From assembly GCA_018716105.1 (NCBI GenBank), contig DVKH01000007.1, positions 1-64,000 on the forward strand: a stretch of 64,000 nucleotides of DNA, in the 5' to 3' direction. The DNA is from Candidatus Fimivivens faecavium (GTDB taxonomy: Bacteria; Bacillota; Clostridia; Oscillospirales; Ruminococcaceae). Under the pieces are notes generated by a model. That model was not told where the DNA came from and did no database searches. It worked only from the letters and a program-made list of their open reading frames with translations. The translations under genes and the position numbers were made by a program. Position 1 is the stretch's first letter. Every line of letters starts with the position of its first letter. Below are positions 21,658 to 29,652 of the stretch, piece after piece.

Positions 21658-22560
21658 CTACGCAGTGATTTTTTGAAAAGTTCTTTGATAAATAGTATTC
21701 TCTATCGGATCATCATTTTCATCAACGATTTCCCATATTTGACGTATATCTAAATCTGTATTAAGAATTTCTATATTATCATGAATTTTGATTGCCTCTG
21801 CTAATGAATTGACAGAGTAAAATACAAAATCTTTTTGTTCTCCATGCAAAACCACAATGTATTCAGCATCTATAGAATATGCTTTATCATTATCAATCCA
21901 TTCTATATGATCATGTATGATATCAATACTCCGTATTATAGTATTGCATACATATGTTTCAAAATCCACCTTTTCACCAATGATCTTCTCGCGCATATCA
22001 TCTTTATATTGTTTGAAAATTAAACTCGGCATTTCACTGTCAACCACTCCATTATTTTTCGGATAGACAATTTCATTAATCACTCCAATATCCATGAAAT
22101 CAAATGTCAATTGTGTTATCAACGAAAAATCCAGCCGTGAATAATATTCAATTTTCATTAACTTGCGTCCGATCATTTTTGATAAAAAATCTTTTGATTT
22201 CTGTCTAATATTCATAACAAACGAATGATTCATTTTATTCTCCTGTTTTACAAAATGTATTTTTTGTGATTTAAATGTATTTCCACCATTTATGTCAACA
22301 ACAGATGTTCCATCTCTGGAAGTTGCACGATATGTAATACTTGTCCCATCTTTCATCGTCCTTACGATCGCCCCATTTTTAAATACAATTTCTTTCACAT
22401 ATCCACGACTAATATTCTCAAAAAAATCCTTCGCGCCTGCCTTCCCTCCCGGCAAATGTCTCACATATTTACTTCCGCTGCCTCCTCGTCCTCCAAAATA
22501 CCCCGCCCGATTGGGCTGATACTTCTGACTTGCCCCCGAGCCTCCTCCTCCTTTACCCAT
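21658..22560 (-). CDS. Toxin-like domain fused in frame to putative immunity protein
   Basis: 300-codon open frame with two parts. Residues 1-109 start MGKGGGGSG and have a glycine-rich linker, a KYVRHLPG segment and then a domain with IVRTMKDGTSITYRATSRDG and KSQKIHF, the style of C-terminal effector domains of Firmicutes polymorphic toxins. From 22233 an internal ATG with its own AGGAG site opens a 191-residue AT-rich acidic protein that looks like the immunity partner. No stop separates them, so the toxin may be neutralised by fusion, or the stop was lost. It sits where xkdF/MuF genes usually lie. Effector chemistry is unknown. Confidence 0.6.
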   Translation of the reverse strand: MGKGGGGSGASQKYQPNRAGYFGGRGGSGSKYVRHLPGGKAGAKDFFENISRGYVKEIVFKNGAIVRTMKDGTSITYRATSRDGTSVVDINGGNTFKSQKIHFVKQENKMNHSFVMNIRQKSKDFLSKMIGRKLMKIEYYSRLDFSLITQLTFDFMDIGVINEIVYPKNNGVVDSEMPSLIFKQYKDDMREKIIGEKVDFETYVCNTIIRSIDIIHDHIEWIDNDKAYSIDAEYIVVLHGEQKDFVFYSVNSLAEAIKIHDNIEILNTDLDIRQIWEIVDENDDPIENTIYQRTFQKITA

Positions 22561-23025
22561 CTGCCCCGCCCCCGTTGCCTCTCAGATAGGGGGTTGGGAT
22601 GACCCTTCCCTTCATTTCTGGAAACGGCTCGCTGTAACAGATCACCCGCTCCGGCCGGGTCCGCTCCGTTCGCCTGCCAGAACGCGCCGCACCATTGTCC
22701 GCGAAAAACATTCCAGATCTGCATCGCAAGCGGCATATTGGTATAAAGGCTGAAATCCGGCGTCAGTACAAATCGGTACTGCGAAAGCTTTCTGAGATAT
22801 CGTTCCGGCCGATTCCAAACGCATTCAAACTTATAATCGTCCATGTAAAAATGAACGGCCTTCCCGGTATTCTTCCCGTCGTTCCGCTTCGTGTTGTGAA
22901 AACCGATCAGCGATAAATTCTCAATCAATCTTCTGCCGGTAAACAACCGGCATGTTATATGTTCCAAGCGCGTAAAAGGAATTTCGCAGAAACCGGTCCG
23001 AATTTCTCGCGTCAAAGCTTTTCAT
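22553..23025 (-). pseudogene. DUF4417 protein, truncated and frameshifted
   Basis: Begins MKSFDARNSDRFLRNSFYAL at the ATG at 23025 (TGGAGGAAAAGGACA upstream) and reaches a TGA after 34 codons. The +/-1 frame continues LSLIGFHNTKRND, AVHFYMDDYKFECVWNRPER, and LTPDFSLYTNMPLAMQIWN, the core of DUF4417. After GAFWQ the middle is missing and a third frame resumes RPERVICYSEPFPEMKGRVI to the TAA at 22553. So at least one indel and one internal deletion. Its stop overlaps the toxin start. DUF4417 genes often precede such glycine-rich toxin genes (from memory; not verified here). Confidence 0.75.
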
Positions 23026-23488
23026 TGTCCTTTTCCTCCAAGTATACCGTCTTTCCCGTTCGCTGTCATCGGCAGAAAGGCCTTCTCATCGCCGAACCGA
23101 ATGAAATATCCTTCGTTAAACTGCGTGTAAATCTCAAGCAGCCTTCTCAGCTCCCCTTCGCTGAGAATCGCCATCATCGCGTCCATCGGCGGAGAACCGG
23201 CCGGTTTTCCCGCTCTGTGAGCGCCAGCATCAGACCCTTGTCGTGTAGATCCGGAATCGTCAACGCCTCCGCCGCAAGTGCAAGGAGCTTGCCATATTCG
23301 GTCTTGTTGCCCAAGGTCTCCCGCTCCCGGACGCGGACCTTCTCCCGGATGTTCAGCTGTTTCATCTCCCAGGCCAAAACGGAGCCGTCCCGCCCCCGAA
23401 AACGGCTGGAAAGCTGAAACCGGACCACCTTCTGCCGGGTCGCCGTGCGCCAGAGCCTTTTGAGAAACAAAACCCGTTTTTTTGTCAT
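23022..23488 (-). pseudogene. Tail assembly chaperone C (XkdN-like), frameshifted
   Basis: Starts MTKKRVLFLKRLWRTATRQK at 23488 (GGAGGAAACGGGAA upstream) and reads VVRFQLSSRFRGRDGSVLAW and IPDLHDKGLMLALTERENRP, the same pattern as chaperones A and B. At about 23205 one base is missing; the other frame resumes PMDAMMAILSEGELRRLLEI. The end differs from A and B: no A_AAA_AAC site and no gpT-like extension; it stops at 23022, overlapping the DUF4417 ATG. It is a third chaperone copy displaced into the head genes. Confidence 0.75.
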
Positions 23489-23503
23489 TTCCCGTTTCCT
23501 CCA

Positions 23504-23543
23504 AATAAAAAAACCGGCGCGAAGAGTTCTTCCTCGCGCCGGT
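23504..23543 (-). terminator. Second leader terminator before chaperone C
   Basis: ACCGGCGCGA and TCGCGCCGGT form a 10-bp stem; on the minus strand seven Ts follow. Strong intrinsic terminator 16 bases before the gene start. Confidence 0.85.
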
Positions 23544-23557
23544 CCGGCTATTATGGC

Positions 23558-23600
23558 ATAAAAAAGGGCCTCAGACCTCATTTCTCAGGTCTTTAGCCTT
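23558..23600 (-). terminator. First leader terminator before chaperone C
   Basis: Minus strand GGCTAAAGACCT, loop, AGGTCTGAGGCC, then CTTTTTT. Stem has two mismatches. Confidence 0.7.
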
Positions 23601-23612
23601 CTTATCGTTCTT

Positions 23613-23641
23613 ATAATATCACATTCGTCAAGAATGTGCAA
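23613..23641 (-). promoter_or_regulatory. Late-type promoter element, copy C
   Basis: Minus-strand TTGCAC, 17-bp spacer, TATTAT. The region carries a perfect inverted repeat CACATTC-TTGAC-GAATGTG overlapping -35 and spacer. It lies across the 3' end of the portal gene. Confidence 0.8.
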
Positions 23642-25034
23642 GCGTTTCTGTCCCGAGTTTTTCCCAAGTTTTTTTCTCGTTCGCCGAAATCCTCTCCCGC
23701 TCGATCTGCCAATTCTCAACAAGCGGGTGCGATTTCGTCTTCGTCTCGGGCGAAAGGATCCCGTCCGGCGTCGCCGCAATCATCTGCACCGTCTCCAGGT
23801 CGTTCTTGGGCCGGTTCCGGGTCCAGATCTGCTCAATCTTCACCTCCTCGTTCTCCCCAAGGTACCGCAGCGCCGCCCGGATCAGCTCGCAGAGCGCGGG
23901 CCGGAACTCCGTCTCCATCAGCCCGGCCTTCAGCTCAAGCAGCCCATACAAAAACTGAACATATGTTCCCGTCGCGTTGCCGGTCCGCTCGGGATTTGGA
24001 TTGACCGCCATCGCCGCGATGAAAAGCTGCTCGGTCAGGATGTCCAAAAATCTGCTCCGCGCCTCGAACGGGATCTCCCCCCGGAGCGTGTCCACGCCGC
24101 CGTCGTCGTCGACCTTGACCAGCTTCTTCGCCTTGATCTCCTGGAGGAGATTGATCTCCCGCCGGACTTCTTCCCCGGTTTCTTCGTTGTAATCGTAGGC
24201 GCTGTCCGCCCCTGCATAGTTTCGAATCACCCAGATGATCTCCTGCAGGTCGTCGATATCGTTCGCAAAGCCGGAAAGGAGCTTGTCAATCGCGTCCACC
24301 AGCGATTTATAAAGTTCCAGGTCTCCCGTCTCGGACGCATTATTCCGGAACAGGATAAACGGGATCCTGCCATAATGGTGCGGAAAAACCCCGCCCTCCC
24401 CCATGCTCTCGTCCGGAACCGGCGCCCTTCCAGCCACCGCCGTATAGTAGGTCACGTCCCGGTCGGTCCAAACTTCGTGCCGCGTCCTTCTGACGCCGTC
24501 AGCCTCCCGCGCTTCATAGCTTCGGATCAGGTATTTCATCTTTGGCCGGATCGATTCAGGGTCGTATACCACCCGAATCTGCGTCGGGTCGATAAACCAG
24601 TAACCAAACGGCGTTTCCCGGCCGTACCAATAGGTCAGCCATCCGCGCCCGGTATTCGAAGCGCTGACCGCGAGTTCCTTCATTACCCTTTCAAATTGGT
24701 CGCCAAGCGCCCCGCTCACCTTTTTGGCGAGCGTGCACCCTGCTGCGCAGCTCTCCCCGTCCCCGCAGTCGAAGACGGGCGGATAGCTGAACAGATATCC
24801 CACCTTCTGATCGGTCAGGATCCGGTGCCAGTTCGCTGAAATCCGGTTGTCCGCTGACCGGAGCGGGTTTTTCCCAAGCTTTCTGAGGTAGCCGTTCACC
24901 TCCTCAATCGCCGCCGCGCCGGTCAGAAGGATGTCGTCCTGGTTCCGATAGTACCGGACCCCTTCCTCCGCCTTCCGGCAGAACTCCTTGTGGTCCGCCT
25001 CGGTCCATTCCAATAGCGTCCTGAGTGTTTCCAT
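23628..25034 (-). CDS. Phage portal protein (SPP1 gp6-like, XkdE)
   Basis: 468 residues from the ATG at 25034 (GAAAGGAAGAGACAAC upstream); an ATG at 25124 has no site. Typical Gp6 portal features: GYLFSYPPVFDCGD, YWFIDPTQIRVVYD, HHYGRIPFILFRNN, KSLVDAIDKLLSGFANDIDD and a C-terminal ETKTKSHPLVENW. Twelve copies form the DNA channel and dock terminase. The last codons and stop are embedded in late-type promoter element C, so gene end and promoter overlap. Confidence 0.93.
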   Translation of the reverse strand: METLRTLLEWTEADHKEFCRKAEEGVRYYRNQDDILLTGAAAIEEVNGYLRKLGKNPLRSADNRISANWHRILTDQKVGYLFSYPPVFDCGDGESCAAGCTLAKKVSGALGDQFERVMKELAVSASNTGRGWLTYWYGRETPFGYWFIDPTQIRVVYDPESIRPKMKYLIRSYEAREADGVRRTRHEVWTDRDVTYYTAVAGRAPVPDESMGEGGVFPHHYGRIPFILFRNNASETGDLELYKSLVDAIDKLLSGFANDIDDLQEIIWVIRNYAGADSAYDYNEETGEEVRREINLLQEIKAKKLVKVDDDGGVDTLRGEIPFEARSRFLDILTEQLFIAAMAVNPNPERTGNATGTYVQFLYGLLELKAGLMETEFRPALCELIRAALRYLGENEEVKIEQIWTRNRPKNDLETVQMIAATPDGILSPETKTKSHPLVENWQIERERISANEKKTWEKLGTETLAHS

Positions 25035-25376
25035 GTTGTCTCTTCCTTTCTTGTCCTTGATGTCCGCCCCGGCTCTCGCCGCGGGATCTTCCTGCGGGTG
25101 GCCGCCCCATCCGCGGCCCCTCATCCCCCCTTCCGCGGGAAGAGCGAAAAAAAGAGAGCCGTCCGCTCATCCGCTTCCCGCCCTTCTCTAACTTTATTTG
25201 TTGTGCTGTCCCATCTTGTGCGGATCGCCCTCAACAGCTAACCCGCAAGCACGCTCTCAGCATAACCGGCCAGTTCCTCTTCCGTATCGTCCTCTACCCC
25301 TTCTTCGCTAAAGCGGAACGAATTCTGGATAACAAACACAATCCTTTGTAGGGGCGTCAACAACGATCAAATATAA

Positions 25377-25577
25377 ACGCGCCCCCATACAACTGCAAGC
25401 CAATTTGACACAAAGCCCCCTGAAGTTTTTCTACGCTGGGGCGCCCCAGATGAAATTGGACGGGAAAATATGATTCAGGCGGCCTGCGCCCCCTATATGC
25501 CGTATCATGGCGCTTACGCCATCATCTACAACGGCGGCCAATCACGTTCATCACAACATCCCCTTACCCATACATAA
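25377..25577 (+). pseudogene. Decayed small array-family gene, third locus
   Basis: Open frame without start codon. Codons 25446-25550 read PDEIGRENMIQAACAPYMPY and AYAIIYNGG, aligning with NEIGQENIIFFTCSGHP and YTVVYNDGT of array 2. The 5' part is unrecognisable. A TTGACA lies at 25404. A strong terminator follows at 25593, as in the intact cassettes. It is on the plus strand, antisense to the phage operon, like the arrays. Confidence 0.65.
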
Positions 25578-25592
25578 AACGAAAACGCTTCT

Positions 25593-25620
25593 GCCGCGCA
25601 CCCTGTGCGCGGCTTTGCCG
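25593..25620 (+). terminator. Terminator of the decayed cassette
   Basis: GCCGCGCAC-CCT-GTGCGCGGC, a 9-bp stem followed by TTTGCCGTTT. Confidence 0.75.
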
Positions 25621-25839
25621 TTTACCGGCCAGAATAGCTTCTCGACGCCTCCTGCGCAGCTTTTTCCGCAACCAGCTCAGCTTGTTGCCGGCCGCTTTGT
25701 TGCGCCGCTTGGCGGTCGCCGCCGCCCTCTGATAAGCTCCGTCAAAACCGTCATCCTCTCAAACGCCGCCCAGCCTGGGACGGTCCCGCTCCCGTGGTAC
25801 CCCGCCGGAAACCCCGTTGGTTTCCTTTCGATGCCCTTC

Positions 25840-27189
25840 TCATATTTTCACGCCGGGCCGCGCCATGTCCCGTTCCAGCGCATACCTCGCCGCGTCGATC
25901 GCGTGGTTGTCCCGGTCCGGGAACCCGTCCCGATAACCTCCGCACCCGTCCGGCTCAAATTCATACCCCAAAAACTCCTGCGCCGCGCCTGGACACCGCA
26001 CGGGGTCGATCACAATTTCGTTCAGGCCCCGAAGCCACTCGATCCCGTGCCGCACCGATCCCGGCCCCTTCTTCGCCGCCCGCACGCGGATGCCCCGCTC
26101 GCGCAGCTCCGCGTTGCTCCTCGGTTCCGCGCTGTCCGCCGTCACCGGCTCGCAGAGCCTGTTCTCCTTTCGAATCTCCCGCGCCGCCGTCGCGAACGCC
26201 GCGCCCGCCTGCCGGTATTCGTGGAAGATCAGCGCCCGCCGCCCCGCCGGGTCGAACTGGACCGCGAGATAGACGAACGGGTCGGCCCCAAATCCCCAGT
26301 CGATTCCCCTTCTCACCCGGTCAAACCCGCCGATCTCCTCATCGCCGATCTCCCGCAGCACGATGTTCCGGAACACCGCGCCGCCCGTCTCTCCCGCCGC
26401 GCCCAGGTATTCGTGCGCATAGAGTTCCGGCCGTGTGTCCCGAAGATACTCCGCCTCCCGGATAAACTGTTCCCCAAGCCAGCGCCGCGGGACCGTTCGG
26501 TAGTCGCTTCGGTGCACAATACGGTCCTCCCTCGGAACCGCAAGCTCCCGGTTGACCCAGGCGTTTCTGCTCCGCGGGGGGTTGAAGGTGTAAAACGCCT
26601 CAAACCGCTCGCCGCCCCGCATCAGCGACTGGATGATCGACCGGATCTCCTCGCTTCCGGAAAATTCATCCACCTCTTCAAACCAAAGATACCGGAGATA
26701 CCCCTGCGAAACCTTCGTGGACTTGAGCTTCTTCGGCTGGTCCGCCCCCCGGAACAGGATCCGCTGCCCCGTCGGCCGGTAACGCAGTTCCATCGGCGAA
26801 AGCCGCGCCTCCCAGAACCCCTCGACCCCGAGCGCGTCCATCGTCCAGTTCATCTGCTCAAAGACGCTGTCCCGAAGCGTCCGCTCCACCTTCCGCAGCA
26901 CAACCGCGTTTGCTTGCGGGTGCCGCATCATCCCGATCATGATCTCCGCGCCCGCAAAGGTCGATTTTCCTGAGCCGCGCCCTCCCGCGAGCCAGTAGTG
27001 TGTGTATCTCTCCCGCAGAAGCTCCCGGTGAAGGCCGTAAAACGCCGGCGCAATCACTTCAGTCAGCCGCTTCGCCTCCCCGGTCCCGGCCGGTTCCGCT
27101 TTTTCCGCCCCGCGCACGGCAATTCTTCCAAAGGCATCTGCCTGCCTCTGCAAGACCGCCGTTTTGTCCTCAGTGTTCTTCTGTCCCAT
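25840..27189 (-). CDS. Terminase large subunit (XtmB-like)
   Basis: 449 residues from the ATG at 27189 (AGAAGGAGATAAGATGG upstream), overlapping the small subunit gene by 20 bases. ATPase motifs: HYWLAGGRGSGKST (Walker A) near residue 77 and YLWFEEVDEFSG (Walker B) near 170. Nuclease part: RRGIDWGFGADPFVY and a late DRDNHAIDAARYALE. This is the Terminase_3/Terminase_6C architecture of the DNA packaging motor. Conserved acidic residues are present, so packaging ability seems intact. Confidence 0.95.
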   Translation of the reverse strand: MGQKNTEDKTAVLQRQADAFGRIAVRGAEKAEPAGTGEAKRLTEVIAPAFYGLHRELLRERYTHYWLAGGRGSGKSTFAGAEIMIGMMRHPQANAVVLRKVERTLRDSVFEQMNWTMDALGVEGFWEARLSPMELRYRPTGQRILFRGADQPKKLKSTKVSQGYLRYLWFEEVDEFSGSEEIRSIIQSLMRGGERFEAFYTFNPPRSRNAWVNRELAVPREDRIVHRSDYRTVPRRWLGEQFIREAEYLRDTRPELYAHEYLGAAGETGGAVFRNIVLREIGDEEIGGFDRVRRGIDWGFGADPFVYLAVQFDPAGRRALIFHEYRQAGAAFATAAREIRKENRLCEPVTADSAEPRSNAELRERGIRVRAAKKGPGSVRHGIEWLRGLNEIVIDPVRCPGAAQEFLGYEFEPDGCGGYRDGFPDRDNHAIDAARYALERDMARPGVKI

Positions 27190-27763
27190 CCATCTTATCT
27201 CCTTCTTCCATCGCTTCTCTTGGGCCGTTATCGGTATGCTCCCGGCTGCCGGCGTCCTGCACGGGCGCAAAGACGTCTTTTTCCGGCACGTCGTCGATGA
27301 TCACAACCGGCGGGCCGCCGGCTTTGCCGGTCTCCCGGAACAGCCCCACACATTTTCCCAGCAGTTCCAGCGCGCGGAGCTTTTCATAGAGCTTCACTTC
27401 GATGCCTCCCGGCCCCTCTTTGAACCCGGCGACCGCCGAGAGCTTTTTGCGCGGGATGCTTTCCGTCTCGCGGGCTCTTACCGCGAGGCCTCTTTTCGAT
27501 TCCGCATCCTTTTTCACCTCGGTAAAATCAGCAATGTTGGAAAACGCAACCGCCGAAAGCTCTTCCAAAACCCGCTCAGCCGTGACGCCCGCCCGTTCCA
27601 GCTCCCCTCCCTGTTTTTCCTCCAAATACGCCCGAACCGCATCGTTTTTCAGCAATTCATTGCCATATCCCGCGCTGTAGCCCGCGCGTCTCGCCGCTTC
27701 CGCCGCACAGTAATCCATCAGATACTCATCGGCGAACTTTTGCTGCCTTTCGTTGAGTTTCAT
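27170..27763 (-). CDS. Terminase small subunit (XtmA-like)
   Basis: 197 residues from the ATG at 27763 (GAAGGAGGACAGAG upstream). Opens MKLNERQQKFADEYLMDYCA followed by AARRAGYSAGYG, the helix-turn-helix of Terminase_2 proteins that bind the packaging site. The middle has ELSAVAFSNIADFTEV, also typical. The C-terminus is acidic. It is the first gene of the late operon, preceded by a promoter-leader-terminator element. Confidence 0.92.
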   Translation of the reverse strand: MKLNERQQKFADEYLMDYCAAEAARRAGYSAGYGNELLKNDAVRAYLEEKQGGELERAGVTAERVLEELSAVAFSNIADFTEVKKDAESKRGLAVRARETESIPRKKLSAVAGFKEGPGGIEVKLYEKLRALELLGKCVGLFRETGKAGGPPVVIIDDVPEKDVFAPVQDAGSREHTDNGPREAMEEGDKMDGTEEH

Positions 27764-27786
27764 CTCTGTCCTCCTTCGTTTCTGCC

Positions 27787-27828
27787 AGAAAAACCAAAAG
27801 GGCCAATGCATGCGCGCACCAGCCCTTC
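27787..27828 (-). terminator. Leader terminator before terS
   Basis: AAGGGC and GCCCTT close a stem containing the self-complementary TGCGCGCATGCA; the minus strand continues TTGGTTTTTC. It lies between the promoter at 27905 and the terS start. Confidence 0.65.
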
Positions 27829-27904
27829 CAGTTTTATTCTGTTAAAAAAAGAATATAGCCCATGAAACCTACGCTTCCACAGGCGATACTCTTTTCCGTA
27901 TATG

Positions 27905-27933
27905 ATTATATCAGAAATGTCAATAAAGTGCAA
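27905..27933 (-). promoter_or_regulatory. Late-type promoter element, terS copy
   Basis: Minus-strand TTGCAC, 17-bp spacer containing TTGACA, TATAAT. Upstream CCGGGAAAATTCCGGGACAAAA matches the other three elements. This is the presumed main late promoter, directly downstream of the ArpU-like regulator gene. Confidence 0.8.
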
Positions 27934-27973
27934 GTGATTTTGTCCCGGAATTTTCCCGGATTTGCCAATCGGC

Positions 27974-28426
27974 TCACCAGAACAACAGTTTGGCAAAGCG
28001 CTTTAATGCCAAATCGGCCCTTCGGTACGCCTCGCTCCTGCTGATCGCATAGCGTTCCATGATATTTTTCATCCCCGCCTTCTCGCCCCCGTCATTGTCA
28101 ATGAACCGGTTGGTCAACAGATACTGTTCGTCCTCGGTCAGCCGTTTCCAGCACGGCATGAATTCCTTGACATACTGCTTCGCCTGAAGATAGCCGTATT
28201 CCACCACTGTTTTTCGATCGATCCCGCCGCAGAGCATTTCTTCATGCTTGTTGCCGCCGCCCTGTACGGCGACGGTATTGAGCGCGCATTTCATCGAGCT
28301 CATCTGCTCATCGATCTCCTTGAGTTTGCGTCTGCTGTTTTCCGCCTTCCAGATTTGATCGCGGTAATCCTTCAGGATATCGATCGTAACCTTCTCCACA
28401 TTGATGTAATCGATCATCTTAACCAT
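27974..28426 (-). CDS. ArpU/Xpf-like late transcription regulator
   Basis: 150 residues. N-terminal 60 residues are a basic helix pair (LKDYRDQIWKAENSRRKLKE). The C-terminal 60 hold a sigma-region-4-like helix-turn-helix (LTEDEQYLLTNRFID, IMERYAISRSEAYRRADLAL). This matches phage ArpU/DUF1492-type regulators and, by position, Xpf, the PBSX activator of late genes. GGAGG precedes the ATG at 28426. It is immediately upstream of the terS promoter, so control of the four late-type elements is a reasonable inference. Confidence 0.82.
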   Translation of the reverse strand: MVKMIDYINVEKVTIDILKDYRDQIWKAENSRRKLKEIDEQMSSMKCALNTVAVQGGGNKHEEMLCGGIDRKTVVEYGYLQAKQYVKEFMPCWKRLTEDEQYLLTNRFIDNDGGEKAGMKNIMERYAISRSEAYRRADLALKRFAKLLFW

Positions 28427-28475
28427 CTTTAAATTCCTCCGTCCCTTTCTTCATCCTGTCTTTCCATCCGTCCGC

Positions 28476-28889
28476 TTATGGCAATTCTTCAAGTTCCTCT
28501 TTCATCCTGGACCGGATAAAATCCCGGAAGCCGCCGCTTTCACTACAGAACTCCTCAGCAACTGTTTGAATCTTCCGGCTCCCGGTAATGCGCTCACATT
28601 CCTTCTGCTGCCGGTAAACAGGCCGCAGAATGTCCTCCTGTTCCGCTTGCGTCAACGAATCAAACCACCACCTCAGGAATTGCGAAAACTGTTCCTGTGA
28701 CTCTGCGTAAACCACCGCGTACTGCGCTTTCAGCTTTTCCGCAGCCCCGTCTGCGCAGAATTCACAGAGGAATTGGCCGCCCACGCACAATCCATATGCG
28801 CTGCGTTCCCCGCACTGCGCGCATCGAAAAGCTCCCTCCCGTCTTGTTTCTTCCAGATATCTGCGCTCCGCGCCGCTCAGTAAATCCAT
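28476..28889 (-). CDS. Small zinc-ribbon-like phage protein
   Basis: 137 residues from the ATG at 28889 (GGGAGTGG upstream). Residues 20-46 contain CAQCGERSAYGLCVGGQFLC followed by EFC, so two CxxC pairs suited to zinc. The rest is helical and charged (FDSLTQAEQEDILRPVYRQQ). First gene left of the switch region, so it belongs to the early transcript. In this position PBSX-like prophages carry small regulators. Function not recognised. Confidence 0.65.
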   Translation of the reverse strand: MDLLSGAERRYLEETRREGAFRCAQCGERSAYGLCVGGQFLCEFCADGAAEKLKAQYAVVYAESQEQFSQFLRWWFDSLTQAEQEDILRPVYRQQKECERITGSRKIQTVAEEFCSESGGFRDFIRSRMKEELEELP

Positions 28890-29016
28890 ATGCACCACTC
28901 CCGTCCGTTCTCTGCCGTTCCCCCTTTTTCTTTCCCTGCAAACCTGCGGCCTGCCGGTATTCGATTTTTCTTCCCAGCCACGCGGCAAAAAACAATGCCA
29001 TAATGTTAATTACCAC

Positions 29017-29045
29017 TTGACATTTACAAATTATTGTAATACATT
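29017..29045 (+). promoter_or_regulatory. Rightward switch promoter (toward repressor)
   Basis: TTGACA at 29017-29022, 17-bp spacer, TACATT at 29040-29045. The spacer contains operator O1 (TTACAAATTATTGTAA). Repression of this promoter by the XRE protein would be autoregulation. Confidence 0.6.
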
Positions 29046-29144
29046 ATTTATATGATTTTTCTGTTTACGATATTCTGTATTCATCCTCTTCAGTATATTA
29101 CGCAATTTAGTAAATTTCAAGCACTTATTTACGTTTTTATGTAA
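29024..29144. promoter_or_regulatory. Four 16-bp repressor operators, TTAC-N8-GTAA
   Basis: O1 29024-29039 (a perfect palindrome TTACAA...TTGTAA), O2 29065-29080 (GTAT at the right end), O3 29098-29113 and O4 29129-29144. Start-to-start spacing is 41, 33 and 31 bases, about 4, 3 and 3 helical turns. Likely targets of the repressor encoded at 29262. Confidence 0.7.
29092..29120 (-). promoter_or_regulatory. Leftward switch promoter (toward phage early/late genes)
   Basis: Minus-strand TTGAAA (29120-29115), 17-bp spacer, TATACT (29097-29092). The spacer is filled by operator O3 (29098-29113), so a bound repressor would block polymerase. Confidence 0.7.
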
Positions 29145-29261
29145 TTCGGCTTTTTAGCCAAATTGCTTTTGTTTTTTTTGTAAATATTCGCCTATTCTAT
29201 TTCCCCATTTGCTCGCCATCCACAAATTGCCGCGTTTTGCGGTCGATCAGGAGATCAGATC

Positions 29262-29639
29262 ATGAAGAACGAAACGATGTACAACCGGATCGAAACCCTC
29301 TGCAAAGAACGGAACACCAATATCACCGCGATGTGCCGCGAACTTGATATCGCGCGGAGCTCATTAAGCGAACTCAAACAAGGGCGGACGAAAAGCCTAT
29401 CATACGAATACACCTCCAAGATCGCCAACTATTTTGGAGTCGATCCCGATTATATCGCAGGCAAAAGCGACTTTAAAAATAAGCCGCTCGTCAACCAGGA
29501 CGAAGAATTGACCGAATATTTAGAGGAACTCAAAAACCGCTCCGAAATGCGAATGCTGTTCCAGCTTGCAAAAGGCGCCTCAAAAGATGATGTCGAAAAG
29601 GCTGTTAAAATTGTCGAGGCGTTTTTGAAAAACGAATAA
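29262..29639 (+). CDS. XRE-family prophage repressor
   Basis: 125 residues. Residues 5-62 are a Cro/CI helix-turn-helix (RIETLCKERNTNITAMCREL, ARSSLSELKQGRTKSLSYEY) ending in the frequent YFGVDPDYIAG. The C-terminal half is helical and charged (EELTEYLEELKNRSEMRMLF) and probably dimerises. GGAGATCAG precedes the ATG. It is followed by an ImmA-like peptidase gene, the typical pair in which the peptidase cleaves the repressor on SOS-like signals. Four palindromes upstream are its probable sites. Confidence 0.88.
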   Translation: MKNETMYNRIETLCKERNTNITAMCRELDIARSSLSELKQGRTKSLSYEYTSKIANYFGVDPDYIAGKSDFKNKPLVNQDEELTEYLEELKNRSEMRMLFQLAKGASKDDVEKAVKIVEAFLKNE

Positions 29640-29652
29640 GGGGATCCTGACA

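Larger units (their letters stand above)
25035..25839. other. 805-base gap between portal and terminase genes
   Basis: PBSX-type operons normally have no gap here. The plus strand holds a decayed array-family gene and its terminator (25377-25620). On the minus strand a lysine/arginine-rich open frame (about 25577-25760) lacks a start and an RBS. No intact gene is supported. Confidence 0.5.

Noticed and set aside
25507..26973. 488-codon plus-strand ORF opposite the terminase gene
   Set aside because: Arg/Pro-rich antisense shadow caused by high GC; the minus strand encodes a clear terminase with all motifs.
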